Source: Thalassiosira profunda
Lineage: Eukaryota > Bacillariophyta > Thalassiosirophyceae > Thalassiosirales > Thalassiosiraceae
Assembly: GCA_036939355.1 (NCBI GenBank)
Contig: JALLAP010000091.1
Coordinates: 1-20,562, forward strand
Length of the DNA stretch: 20,562 bases
Direction: 5' to 3'
Made by a program: the position numbers and the translations under genes. Below the pieces are notes generated by a model. It saw only the letters and a list, made by a program, of their open reading frames with translations. It made no database searches and was not told the origin of the DNA. Positions 8,363 to 17,155 of this stretch are shown here, in pieces. How positions within the stretch are numbered: position 1 is the stretch's first letter; the number at the start of each line of letters is the position of its first letter.

Positions 8363-8719
8363 TTCGCACAGGTACTTCTATGTTGTGCTGCGATATGTGT
8401 GCAGATAATTCGCCCCGCCAACCCTACGCAACCTTATTGTGCTATTAAGATGCGCCCCTGACGATCAGGCCGACGCGGAATGAAGGGGCGGTCCACGCGC
8501 ACGCGGGGTGGGGTGAGCGCCGAGAGCTGGCCGAGAGAGGAGGCAGGAGGAGGGCGGGGAGGAGAAGACAGGGATGGACAGTGCTGACGAGGCGCCGAAT
8601 TCCTACGTAGACAGTACAGCGGAATCAATACCTCCAGACCAGCATTTTTTTTCAGGAGGGAGGGGGCGGGGAGCGGGGAGGAGCGGGCACAAGCAAGGGA
8701 CAGGGGCCCACCCCGCAGG
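8363..8719. promoter_or_regulatory. divergent promoter of the F-box-like and SPRY genes
   Basis: These 357 bp lie between two oppositely directed start codons. They contain a 35-bp element (8596-8630, listed separately) that recurs in another divergent promoter of this window. A run of eight T followed by cag at 8645-8655 resembles a 3' splice site on the plus strand and could end an intron in the 5' UTR of the SPRY gene. Purine-rich G tracts follow up to the ATG. Confidence 0.6.
8596..8630 (-). repeat. shared promoter element, copy A
   Basis: Read on the minus strand this 35-bp segment contains gtactgtctacgtaggaatt. It matches 17250-17284 at 29 of 35 positions by manual alignment, with 20 of 21 identical in the core (gtactgtctac through gaattc). 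Both copies lie in head-to-head promoters of lineage-restricted genes. It may be a regulatory site or the remnant of a small inverted-repeat mobile element. Confidence 0.7.
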
Positions 8720-10042
8720 ATGACGACGATGGCGCCCTTCGGCACCCTCGATGACGATTCTGTCCTCCTCATCGCCTCCTATGGGGCGGCGGAAGACCTG
8801 CTTAGCCTTGCGCTGACGTGCCGCCGTCTGGGGTCAAAAAGGGGAGCGGCCACGGGGCGTGAGTGGCGCATGAAGGTGAGGGAGGGGAAGAGGCAGAAAT
8901 CTACCCTCCGAGAGTGGTCCCAGATGGACGAGGCGGCGAGGTGCGCCATGGAGAAATCCACGAAAGATTGGGAGATGGCGTGCTTGCCTTTGCGCGATGG
9001 GGAGAACTGGAGCTGGATGGGAAGATACCATCAGCTGTTGCTACTTCGCCGACCACTGACGTTTGATAAGCTCGTTGCAACAAAGAAAACCGATGTTTAC
9101 ACCAACGACAGCAAATCAGAAGTGCTCTCTAAGAATGGAACATGTGGCGATGCCCTGAGTGATCACGTTTTGCGAGCTGGGAAGCACTACGCATCATTCA
9201 ATGTGACTACCTGCACTGGTACTGGCGTTGTCAGCGTTGGCGTATTTCGTCCAACCAAAGGATTAGATATGAGTGGGGTATCTGATCACAGAACGCTGAT
9301 TCAAGCACTCAACGAAGAATGGACTGATGGAGAAGTCAACTATTGCGCACTCAACTTACCCAATGGGTTTGGATTCTGGAGTCGTCCCGGCTTTGCAGCA
9401 GGCTTAGGTACTGAGCGCCTTGAGTGGGAAGGTCGCGCAAGTTTTGCTTCTAACGATACTGTCGGGTTACTTCTCGATCTCGATGAGGGCACATTGGCCG
9501 TCTACAAGAATTCAATAAGGCTGGGGATATTGAAAAGCGGCCTTGCTGGCGAGTATTGCTGGGGAACAACAATGAATACTGCTGAGTCATCCATTAGGAT
9601 TCGCCGTGGTTGGACCCCTGCACTTCACGACATTGTCATCGAGTGTTTTGCCAAGTTGGGCAGGTGCAGGGACGGTTGCATGGGCTTCCGAGCGGTGCCT
9701 GAGGGCCGCCAGTTCTCATTCCTTCATTTGACGGGGCTTCTTTGCTGCCTCGGCCGCGATCCCTCGCCCGAATCAAATATGGTGAAGAAGCTCTCCCAGT
9801 GGGGCCTCGTTGTGTGCTTGTTCGACAAAGATGGAATCCGGGTTGACAGCGTCAGAGGTCGTAGCGATTGGGACCACGCGTTCTTCATGGTGAAGCATGT
9901 CGCTATTAAGGCAGAGTGGTCGGCGAATCCTCCCGATACGGGCAAGCCTTTGGAGGAAATCTTTCCTCCAATGTCTGATGACCAGATTCGCGAGCTGAAC
10001 GAAGATCCTAGCAAAGTGCGACAATTCCTAGATGATTGGTGA
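8720..10042 (+). CDS. F-box-like plus SPRY-domain protein
   Basis: The 440-residue protein begins with an F-box-like segment at about 9-42 (TLDDDSVLLIASYGAAEDLLSLALTCRRL). A SPRY/B30.2-like domain at about 120-305 is indicated by HVLRAGKHYASFNV and by DTVGLLLDLDEGTLAVYKNS, the typical 'no G, defined ligand pocket' SPRY strands. The remaining 135 residues contain two Cys-rich patches (CRDGCMGF, GLLCCLGRD) and an acidic tail, without a recognised fold. SPRY domains bind protein ligands, so an F-box/SPRY pairing suggests a substrate receptor for ubiquitination; this is inference. I associate the architecture with an expanded Thalassiosira family. The gene ends only 37 bp from the convergent NOL10 stop. 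Its GC content looks clearly lower by eye than NOL10's. Confidence 0.85.
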   Translation: MTTMAPFGTLDDDSVLLIASYGAAEDLLSLALTCRRLGSKRGAATGREWRMKVREGKRQKSTLREWSQMDEAARCAMEKSTKDWEMACLPLRDGENWSWMGRYHQLLLLRRPLTFDKLVATKKTDVYTNDSKSEVLSKNGTCGDALSDHVLRAGKHYASFNVTTCTGTGVVSVGVFRPTKGLDMSGVSDHRTLIQALNEEWTDGEVNYCALNLPNGFGFWSRPGFAAGLGTERLEWEGRASFASNDTVGLLLDLDEGTLAVYKNSIRLGILKSGLAGEYCWGTTMNTAESSIRIRRGWTPALHDIVIECFAKLGRCRDGCMGFRAVPEGRQFSFLHLTGLLCCLGRDPSPESNMVKKLSQWGLVVCLFDKDGIRVDSVRGRSDWDHAFFMVKHVAIKAEWSANPPDTGKPLEEIFPPMSDDQIRELNEDPSKVRQFLDDW

Positions 10043-10079
10043 TTGAGTTGCTAAAGACGTGGCATACTAAAACAGCTTT

Positions 10080-12611
10080 CTACTGGTGATGCTTGAACGG
10101 TGTCTTGAAGCCCAGATCCTTCACACCCCTGCGGCTCCGTCCCATCCGATCGTCCTTCGCCTCCCGCTTTGCTTCCGCATCCTTCTTCTTCTTCGCCGAC
10201 TTTGGCACGAACGTCACTTCCTTCACTGCGCCCTGTCCAGTCACCTTGAGACGCTTGGTCTCGCCAACAAACTTGGACAGCTCGGATTGCAACTCCAGAC
10301 GCTCAGCCATCGACAGAGACAGTTCTTTCTTTCGCTTGCTGGCTTCTGTTTCGGCTGCGTGGTCGCCCAGACCAATGTCCAGAGCATCAGCGCCGTAGTC
10401 ATCCGCTTCATACATGACATTCTTTGACTTCCGCTTCTTCTTTTTGTCCTTCTTGGCATCCTTCTTTCGTTTCTTTTTCTCCTTAGGAGGCGGCTCGCTT
10501 CTCATATCGTCGAAGGCCTCTCCTCGTATTCTTCCTCCTGCGAGTCCGTCGTCGTCGCTGTCGCTCTCGTGGTACTCTTCTCCTCCATCGTCGTCGCCGT
10601 CGCTACCACCACTGCCCCATAGTTCGTCGCCCTCCTCACTCATCACTTTCCCGAATCCACTCTCTGCTCCGCCAACACCAGCCTCTTCATAATCATCGTC
10701 ATCATCCTCGTCTTCCTCCGCGTCGCTGTCCATATCCCGATCGTTCCGCATGAACTTCCTTGCCGACGCGCCACTGGGATTGCGCAGCTTGAAGTCCTCC
10801 GCCTCCTCATCAATAGCAAAGTCTGGATTTTGGAACAGCCCACCGAAACGATCGTCCTCGACCAGCGCCTTGGCCACCTTGCCCGATTTCGTCTTGGACC
10901 CAGCCTTGGCGTGCAGCCGATCGGCGAGGTCGGGGTTGACCTTCGCCTTGGCCTTCTGGGCCGCCGCCTTGGGCGCGATCCGCGACGCCCGCTTCTCCTC
11001 CAAACGATCCTTGATCTTCTTCGTCCGATATTCATTGTACTCGAACGGCTTGGCCACGGCCCGGATACGGTTGTACAGACCGACGTGGATGAAGAATCCG
11101 TGCATGTATCCGCGCAACAAAGGCGTCCCAACGAGGTTTTGGATGCCCAGCTGATCGATCTCCGCGCGGGTGAGGAACTTGTAGTCCTCGTAGATGGTTT
11201 CTGTTTGCACGACGCCCGAATCGTCTGCGGCAGTCTTGTCGAGAGCCCCGTCTCTCTCCTCCAGCTCCTCCGTGATATTGTCCAGAAACGAGCACCACTG
11301 AGGCGCGGCGCCAAGAACGGGACAGTAAAACGACTGGACCTTCGATTGCTCGCCGGTGCACAGCAGCAGTCCGTTGCTCTGCCCACTAGGATCGGCGCCG
11401 TCACCCGACGTGATGAAGTGCGAGAAATCGGCTGTGCCCTCAACGTTTGCCACGATGGAGCCCAGGGGACCGCCCAGTCCCTCGCTGTCCGCATTGCTCC
11501 CCAGGCCGCCATCATCGTTCCAATCGTCCCTCCCCTGCATCGAACCACTGGACGATCCCTTGGCATTCCAAATCTTCACTAGCTTTGGGTCGCCGCTTAA
11601 CACTGTCCCCGACCGGGCGTGGAACTGCACCGTGTGAATGGGCAGTCCGTACTGGTGCTCCTTGATGAACAGGGGGTTGCTCGAGCGCATGTCGTACAGG
11701 GCCACGTTCCCGCCCCGAGTGCCCGCGCACATTTGCATCCCAGCAGAGTCGAAGCAAACTGATGTCACTTCTCCAGGAAAACCGCTGTTGGTGTTCTCGT
11801 CGAAGAAGCCCCGGCCAGCTGTGGCCGATGCCACATCCAGATTGAGAAACGGGGTCAAGTGAGCGCCGTCCGGGGCAGAGCGCAGAGGAGCGCGGTTGTC
11901 CCAAAAGCGGACGGTGCCATCCTCCGCTCCCACGGCCGTCAGAGCGTGCGTTGGAGAGACGGCAATGCAACTCCCGCCCAGTTGAAGGACCTGCGCGTTG
12001 TCAATAACATCGTCCCCGCCCTTCCTCCGCTTCAGCGCCGACGTGAACGAGTACGGCTGGGAGAACCGCCCCTCGTCGAGGTTGAATCTATAAATCTCCC
12101 CCATTGCCTGCTGTCCCGCTTCGAGTTGACCTCTCGCCACCCGCTTCCCCGAGCTCACCACCATCAGATCGCACGTGCTCTTCTCGTACGCCATGGCCCG
12201 TCCGAACGTCGGCAATCGTATCTTCTCGTGATTCCCGTACGGAGCGTGGAACATGACCGTCCGATCGGCCCCCAGGATGGCCAGCTTGCCGTAATCCTCT
12301 CCCAGCATCAAGAGATCCACCACCTCGCTGTCCAGGTAGCGCTCGAACTTCATGCTCATCTCGGCCAGCTCGTAGCACCGTATCCGCGGGCTGTACGTGC
12401 CTCCCACAATCAGAAACTTGCCGTCGGGCGATTGACGGATCTTGGTGCTGGCGACGGGCATTTCGAGGTCCTGCAATAAGGTGATGCGGTGGCGGAATTG
12501 GGAATCGCGCTTGGCGAGGTTGCGGCGGGAGCGTTCGGAGAGCCATTCCGGGACGGAGGTCGTCGAGGCGAGGGAGTAGATTTTGCCGGAGCGCCGTTCC
12601 TGGATCTCCAT
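10080..12611 (-). CDS. NOL10: NOL10/Enp2 small-subunit ribosome biogenesis factor
   Basis: This nucleolar WD40 protein is a component of 90S/SSU-processome particles needed for 18S rRNA maturation. The 843-residue product starts with the family signature KIYSL...PEWLSERSRR (about 10-30). The WD40 propeller covers roughly 45-440, including YSPRIRCYELAEMSMKFERY and KEHQYGLPIHTVQFH (about 316-330). Further NOL10 hallmarks follow: APQWCSFLDNITEELEE (about 432-448), GTPLLRGYMHGFFI (about 496-509), and the NUC153 segment DDRFGGLFQNPDFAIDEEAE (about 582-602). A long acidic tract and a Lys-rich basic tail make it about 140 residues longer than the yeast and human proteins (about 690-710). No intron is needed. 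It shares a divergent promoter with GAA1. Confidence 0.96.
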   Translation of the reverse strand: MEIQERRSGKIYSLASTTSVPEWLSERSRRNLAKRDSQFRHRITLLQDLEMPVASTKIRQSPDGKFLIVGGTYSPRIRCYELAEMSMKFERYLDSEVVDLLMLGEDYGKLAILGADRTVMFHAPYGNHEKIRLPTFGRAMAYEKSTCDLMVVSSGKRVARGQLEAGQQAMGEIYRFNLDEGRFSQPYSFTSALKRRKGGDDVIDNAQVLQLGGSCIAVSPTHALTAVGAEDGTVRFWDNRAPLRSAPDGAHLTPFLNLDVASATAGRGFFDENTNSGFPGEVTSVCFDSAGMQMCAGTRGGNVALYDMRSSNPLFIKEHQYGLPIHTVQFHARSGTVLSGDPKLVKIWNAKGSSSGSMQGRDDWNDDGGLGSNADSEGLGGPLGSIVANVEGTADFSHFITSGDGADPSGQSNGLLLCTGEQSKVQSFYCPVLGAAPQWCSFLDNITEELEERDGALDKTAADDSGVVQTETIYEDYKFLTRAEIDQLGIQNLVGTPLLRGYMHGFFIHVGLYNRIRAVAKPFEYNEYRTKKIKDRLEEKRASRIAPKAAAQKAKAKVNPDLADRLHAKAGSKTKSGKVAKALVEDDRFGGLFQNPDFAIDEEAEDFKLRNPSGASARKFMRNDRDMDSDAEEDEDDDDDYEEAGVGGAESGFGKVMSEEGDELWGSGGSDGDDDGGEEYHESDSDDDGLAGGRIRGEAFDDMRSEPPPKEKKKRKKDAKKDKKKKRKSKNVMYEADDYGADALDIGLGDHAAETEASKRKKELSLSMAERLELQSELSKFVGETKRLKVTGQGAVKEVTFVPKSAKKKKDAEAKREAKDDRMGRSRRGVKDLGFKTPFKHHQ

Positions 12612-13062
12612 CGTTTAAGTGTTGTTTGTATCAAGCTGTGTAGATATGCACTTCGAATCTGACAGCCGACGCCGACGCACAACGCCCGAGTCACACCACG
12701 CGTGCGTTGCCCTGATCGATTGCACTCGTAGAGGCATGTGGGGCGGCGGAGCGGCGAGGCGGAAGTGATGTGAGCGCCGGGGAAAATGAATGGTGCTCCC
12801 GGAGAGTGGTGTCCGCCCATCTTCCATCCGTCCCTTTCCCACCCAAATGCAAAGTCGACGACGCCGGCGACGCCCGACCCAGCCGCCCGACGCCCAGCGA
12901 TCTGCCTCTGGGAGGACCACCCTGGCTGCAGAGTAGCCGCGCTGGCGAGGCCGAGAGATAATCGCCCGTTAAGAGTCCTCCGACCGCTTGTGTCGCCTCG
13001 GCGGGTTGCAAAAAAGTCGACACACATACGTACGTCAACAAGTTGACGTATGTCATGACATT
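12612..13062. promoter_or_regulatory. divergent promoter of NOL10 and GAA1
   Basis: These 451 bp separate two housekeeping start codons transcribed outward. The 40 bases next to GAA1 contain two adjacent perfect inverted repeats, listed separately. A frame open from 12988 could add 25 residues to GAA1, but it runs through these repeats and looks non-coding. No other gene is seen. Confidence 0.6.
13031..13061. promoter_or_regulatory. adjacent perfect inverted repeats upstream of GAA1
   Basis: TACGTCAACAAGTTGACGTA (13031-13050) has 9-bp perfect arms around a 2-base spacer. It is followed, sharing one base, by the 12-bp palindrome ATGTCATGACAT (13050-13061), which ends one base before the chosen GAA1 ATG at 13063. 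The first repeat carries ACGTCA and TGACGT, hexamers described as CO2/cAMP-responsive bZIP sites in Phaeodactylum. A bZIP-type site is plausible but unproven. Confidence 0.6.
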
Positions 13063-15042
13063 ATGACATCGCCCGCGCCCGACGCTGCCGGCGTCGACGC
13101 ATCCCCCGGCCCTGCTCCCGCGGTCACGGCTGCAATGGGCGACGCCTCAGCCGCCAAGCGCAAAGAAAAGCTCGACGACCTCAGGCGCCGACAAAAGCGG
13201 GAGAAACTCCTCAAACGGGCGATACCCCTGCTGCTCACCCTCTCGTGGCTCCTCGGCCTGGCCTGGACGGCGCTGCACCCGCTGGTCTCGGTGATTACAG
13301 GCGAATTGAAGTGCCGAGGGCAATATATAGACGAGAACGGGCTGGACGTGCACCGTCATCGCGTGGCGGTGTACCCGCTGCAGCGAGCGGCGTCAAACAA
13401 CAATAACGGGGGTGGAGGTTGGATGTGCAATGCCGTTGCCTCGGGGAGGGTGCCCATTTCCCCGGCGGTGGAGTGCCTTCGTCACGCTGCCACTGAAACG
13501 GCGGGTTTTGACGTGGCGAGGATAATGCCGTCGATGGGGCCTGTTGTGGAGTCCACGGAGGCCGTGGTCATCGTTGTGGGGAGCAATACGAGCAACAACC
13601 GCGGAGATTGGTACGAGGGGAGCGATTTGCACGCGTCGATACTGCATCTGATACAAAGGCTGGGAAATCGGGTGGACACCCCGTGGCTGTCCAAGGCGGT
13701 GTACGTCGTCTCCCCTGCCAGGGATGGATCCGCGAGTGGCAACGCAACTCAACTTGGATCGACGGTGGATGCATTCATGTCCGCCTACGCAGGCGATTCG
13801 GGGGTGCGCCCCCTCCCACCGCACTTGACCTTTCCCCTCATACGATCGGTCCTTGTCCTAAACGATGTTGACGAACCCAGGTTGACCAGCCGCAGGACGG
13901 AGGTGCGCATTCTTCCTCACGGAGAGCGCGGATCCCTCCCTAATCTCGATTTGGTCTTCGCAACGTTTCTTTCGTTCCAAAGCCGGCCGGCGGGGGAACG
14001 GCACGAGAAGACTATGTATTACAGCGGCTCGGAGTTTCGGGTGCATCCCTTTGGCAGAGGGCTGGAAGAGCGAATAGGGCGAACGGTGGGAAGGGTGGGC
14101 AGTGTGGCGGGGTTGGAGGGGCCGCGCGTGGAGCAATACGCAAAGGATTTGGCAGGGCTCTTTGGCTTTGTGGCTGGGTTGGTCGTCGGACCGCGTCAGC
14201 CGCACGCTTCGGCGCTCAGTCATGGCATCGACGCCCTCACCATTGAAGTGCGCATTCCCTCTGATCGGAGTGTATCCTCTTCGTCTTCGATTCACCCGCA
14301 CTACGCCGACCTCGTCCGCGTGTCAGAACACCTGCTGCGAGCGATCAGCAACCTCCACGAGCGATTGCACCACTCGATTGCGCAATACATCATGCCGGCG
14401 CCATCCAAGTTCGTATCGCACGGAGAGTACATCTATCCCGCCATCTTGGTGACACTCCCGTTGGTCGTGCGGGCAGCATCGCTGGCGTTGCGGGATCTGA
14501 GGAGGTTTCAGTTTGTGCACGTGGGCGTGGTGGCAGGGTCGGTGCTCGTGGCAACGTCGTGCATTTGCCTGTGGGCGATGGTTGCAAATGGTCTGAGGGA
14601 GGCAGGTCAGGGCGCATTGCATTGGATTGCAAGCCTCGTGTTCGGGGCTGCCTATCTTCTCGTGGTCCTGGCGGCGTGTCAAAGAATTGCCGCTGCGAAA
14701 GAAAAGGACGAATGCCGCGGAAGCTTGAGGTTTCTCGCCTGCCTCGTTGGGATCTACCTCCACGCACCGTTGCTGCTCGCCAACTACTCCTTGGGTTTTC
14801 CATCCTCGGTCTTCTGGACGCCGTTGCTGGCAACTTTGGTGCTACCTTCCTCGCTGCGCGCGAGAGTGACGGGGAATGTGGTGCTGTCAACAATCACGAT
14901 GATTGTGAAAACCCTCTTCTTGATAGCAACGACGCCCCCGATGTTGCTTGTGCCGAGAATCTTTCCCTGGTACACGCCATACGTTCTGGGCGTTTACACT
15001 CCACTGCATTTGCTTCTTGCAGCGATGTGGCTAGCTGATTAG
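13063..15042 (+). CDS. GAA1: GPI transamidase subunit GAA1
   Basis: GAA1/GPAA1 is a membrane subunit of the ER GPI transamidase, which attaches preassembled GPI anchors to proteins with C-terminal signals. From the ATG at 13063 the product has 659 residues. A cytosolic basic N-terminus (KRKEKLDDLRRRQKREK) precedes the first membrane helix at about 52-78. The family lumenal start GQYIDENGL (about 86-94) matches the animal Y-[MI]-S-E-N-A region. SLPNLDLVF (about 290) and NLHERLHHSIAQYIMPAPS followed by KFVSHGEYIYPA (about 427-459) are the strongest GAA1 signatures. About six further hydrophobic helices fill 460-659. An upstream in-frame ATG at 12988 is less likely because it crosses palindromic promoter sequence; Met24 of this numbering is another option. 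It ends 64 bp from the convergent Ser/Pro-rich gene. I am confident of the family and less so of the exact start. Confidence 0.88.
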   Translation: MTSPAPDAAGVDASPGPAPAVTAAMGDASAAKRKEKLDDLRRRQKREKLLKRAIPLLLTLSWLLGLAWTALHPLVSVITGELKCRGQYIDENGLDVHRHRVAVYPLQRAASNNNNGGGGWMCNAVASGRVPISPAVECLRHAATETAGFDVARIMPSMGPVVESTEAVVIVVGSNTSNNRGDWYEGSDLHASILHLIQRLGNRVDTPWLSKAVYVVSPARDGSASGNATQLGSTVDAFMSAYAGDSGVRPLPPHLTFPLIRSVLVLNDVDEPRLTSRRTEVRILPHGERGSLPNLDLVFATFLSFQSRPAGERHEKTMYYSGSEFRVHPFGRGLEERIGRTVGRVGSVAGLEGPRVEQYAKDLAGLFGFVAGLVVGPRQPHASALSHGIDALTIEVRIPSDRSVSSSSSIHPHYADLVRVSEHLLRAISNLHERLHHSIAQYIMPAPSKFVSHGEYIYPAILVTLPLVVRAASLALRDLRRFQFVHVGVVAGSVLVATSCICLWAMVANGLREAGQGALHWIASLVFGAAYLLVVLAACQRIAAAKEKDECRGSLRFLACLVGIYLHAPLLLANYSLGFPSSVFWTPLLATLVLPSSLRARVTGNVVLSTITMIVKTLFLIATTPPMLLVPRIFPWYTPYVLGVYTPLHLLLAAMWLAD

Positions 15043-15106
15043 GAGGGGAGCAAATTCTTTGCATGCTAATTGAACATTTCTACCCCGACGACTACTTGCA
15101 GTACGC

Positions 15107-17155
15107 CTACTCTTCATCAAGCAGCCCGTCCCTGACGATTCCGTTCTGCGTGAAGCAGAGATTCCAATTCTTTGCAAACTCGCTCAACGAAATGGGATAG
15201 ACGCCGGTGCCCGCGACCGTCTGGCAGTAGTGGGAATACTCTCCTCGAAGCTGCTCGCAATGATCAATCCTCCGATTGGTGCGGATATTGTCGAGCTTGA
15301 CGCCAGGGGTAGCACTGCCATTCTTGAGGATGGTGAGGTTGTGATTCGAGTCCAGGTACCGAAAGAAAGCTCGCGCAGATTCGAGCGACGATTTGCTCGT
15401 CGGTTGGGGTTGCTGGGCGTTGCAGTCGTTTGCAATGTCTTCCATCTCCATGTCGAGATCTAGCGCGGCGTCGTCCATGTCAGCTTTGCCGTTTTCATTT
15501 GCATCCTTCTCTTCGTCAGTTTCGTCAGGTTCTTCGACCGACGTCGCCCCGCGAGGTGGTTGGCTAGGAGGTTGCACTGGCGATCCGATATCCATACTGT
15601 CCCTTGCCGCCTGCGATAGCCCCTTTCTGCTGACCATCGAAGTATACGCTCGCTGCTTCCTCCTCCGTGCGCGTTTGTTGTTGTTGCTGCTCGATCCTTC
15701 GGCACCACCGGCATCGATTTCTGGCACCAATGCCTTCTCGTTCACAGAAGCTGTGCTGGTGCCCGGGCTATCTCCGGCCACAGGCGCTTGCACAGGAGGA
15801 GCGTGATAGATTGGGCGGCCGAGGACGTCGTCCCACCCAACCTTTGCCGATTGCGCAGCCCCAGCAGCAGCGGCAGGCTTGCTCGGCATCCACACCGGTT
15901 TGACGTCGCCGTACGAACGCCTGCTTTGCTTTTGCTGAACAGCCTCAGACTCTGCTTCGTCGAAAGCGAAATCAAAGTCATCTTCATCAGCGTCATTCTG
16001 TCTGCCGCAGACGTAGGGCGATCTGTTGCTGTCTCCCCCTTTGGAGTAAGGCGTGCACTTTGACGATTCGCGAGAGGCCATGGCATTGCTAGCATCGGGT
16101 GCGCTGTCGCAACGAGGCGCAGTAGCACAGTCTTCTTCTTTGGGCTGGGCAGTAGCATTCGGAGTGCCCCTCGTGCGTGGAGAATCAACCGAGGCTGCCA
16201 ACGAGGCCGGTGATGGTTGCTGAATGCGCTCATCAGAAAGGGTCGCATGGGCAGTTGCATTTGCCTCCGCATTGATGCTTCCATCATCGAAATGCATTGC
16301 GGGCGATTGCTCCCACTGATCGATTGCTCCCCCGTCCTGACCAAAGCTCCCGCAGCTGACATTCGAGCTTGGACTGAACGAAGGCGTTGCATCGCGCGGA
16401 GAAGCAGGCGAATCTGCACCACTCCCCTCCCCTGGCGAACGATTGCTCCCCTCCCCGGGCGAATGATTGGCCGCATCGCTTTCTGGTGAGCTGCCGACAC
16501 TGCGGGGTGTGGGACTGTAGTTATCGCCACTGTCTAATGCACTGCACGGGCTCTCCATCCCATCTACGCTCTCCAAATCCATCTCCTCCCCCATCTCCCC
16601 ATCCAAAGAGGGCGAGGTGCCCACCAGCAATGTGGTGCATTTGCTTGTCGGCGGTGCAAACTGAATCTCATCTGCATCATGCTCCCGGCATCCCCACGAA
16701 TCAACGAACGAGCTTCCCGCGGCATTGCCCGCCGCGGTCGACTTGGTGCCATATCCCCTCGTCCTCTTTTTGGCGTTGATGAAATTGGCAGCCCCGCGCC
16801 TGGCAGGGGCGGGTGCTTTGCCATCGCGAGCCACAGAAATAATACTCGACGCGAGGTGCCGGCTGCCCCCCTCCGCCGTCATCTCCGCACCCTGCACGGG
16901 CGACAGCGAGATTGTCCGCGCCTTCCTCCGCTTCCCCGCCTCCTTCTTGGCCCGGGAGGCGCCGCCCGTCGATGTTTTGCTAGCGGGAACCGGCAACTTC
17001 GCCTCCAATGACGTTGGGCCATCACCCCTGCCTTTGTTGATCTTCACCTTCCCGCCGGCCCCAGATTTCTTCGCCTTCGGGGCCGCCGCCGGGGCAGAGC
17101 GCCGGTAAATAGGGCGGCATAGGACCTCGTCCCAGCCCACGAGCTCCATTGCCAT
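15107..17155 (-). CDS. unknown Ser/Pro-rich protein with duplicated GWD-[ED]-VL-x-RPIY motif
   Basis: I do not recognise this 682-residue protein. Its extreme N-terminus has VGWDEVLCRPIY (about 6-17), and a second copy, VGWDDVLGRPIY, is at about 439-450; both are followed by an Ala/Pro-rich stretch. Between them lies a mostly disordered region with many Ser-Pro and Thr-Pro dipeptides, including two tandem copies of SPGEGS, as in substrates of proline-directed kinases. Two basic clusters, KKEAGKRRKAR (about 67-78) and KRARRRKQR (about 494-503), look like nuclear localisation signals. A conserved-looking C-terminal segment of about 95 residues starts SLESARAFFRYLDSNHNLTI and ends near NWNLCFTQNG; it is the best candidate for a folded domain. 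A nuclear, cell-cycle-phosphorylated adaptor is a reasonable guess only. It shares a 344-bp divergent promoter with the MYND gene. Confidence 0.78.
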   Translation of the reverse strand: MAMELVGWDEVLCRPIYRRSAPAAAPKAKKSGAGGKVKINKGRGDGPTSLEAKLPVPASKTSTGGASRAKKEAGKRRKARTISLSPVQGAEMTAEGGSRHLASSIISVARDGKAPAPARRGAANFINAKKRTRGYGTKSTAAGNAAGSSFVDSWGCREHDADEIQFAPPTSKCTTLLVGTSPSLDGEMGEEMDLESVDGMESPCSALDSGDNYSPTPRSVGSSPESDAANHSPGEGSNRSPGEGSGADSPASPRDATPSFSPSSNVSCGSFGQDGGAIDQWEQSPAMHFDDGSINAEANATAHATLSDERIQQPSPASLAASVDSPRTRGTPNATAQPKEEDCATAPRCDSAPDASNAMASRESSKCTPYSKGGDSNRSPYVCGRQNDADEDDFDFAFDEAESEAVQQKQSRRSYGDVKPVWMPSKPAAAAGAAQSAKVGWDDVLGRPIYHAPPVQAPVAGDSPGTSTASVNEKALVPEIDAGGAEGSSSNNNKRARRRKQRAYTSMVSRKGLSQAARDSMDIGSPVQPPSQPPRGATSVEEPDETDEEKDANENGKADMDDAALDLDMEMEDIANDCNAQQPQPTSKSSLESARAFFRYLDSNHNLTILKNGSATPGVKLDNIRTNRRIDHCEQLRGEYSHYCQTVAGTGVYPISLSEFAKNWNLCFTQNGIVRDGLLDEE
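16422..16469 (-). repeat. in-frame 24-bp tandem duplication inside the Ser/Pro-rich gene
   Basis: Two adjacent 24-bp units (16422-16445 and 16446-16469) differ at two positions. On the minus strand they encode the two successive N-[HR]-SPGEGS units, each adding one Ser-Pro site. Confidence 0.85.

Noticed and set aside
10643..11566. 307-residue minus-strand frame overlapping NOL10
   Set aside because: It is an alternative frame of NOL10 coding sequence, dominated by Arg and Thr runs.
12988..13062. 25-residue N-terminal extension of GAA1
   Set aside because: It is translated from palindromic promoter-like DNA, and the family does not need it; the ATG at 13063 is a simpler start.
13063..15042. 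First read as PIG-S, another GPI transamidase subunit with membrane helices
   Set aside because: The YIDENG start, SLPNLDLVF, and LHERLHHSIAQY followed by SKFVSHGEY match GAA1, and the many C-terminal helices do not suit PIG-S, which has one at each end.
15742..16530. 262-residue minus-strand frame overlapping the Ser/Pro-rich gene
   Set aside because: It is an alternative frame of the same DNA without the repeated motif or domain structure.
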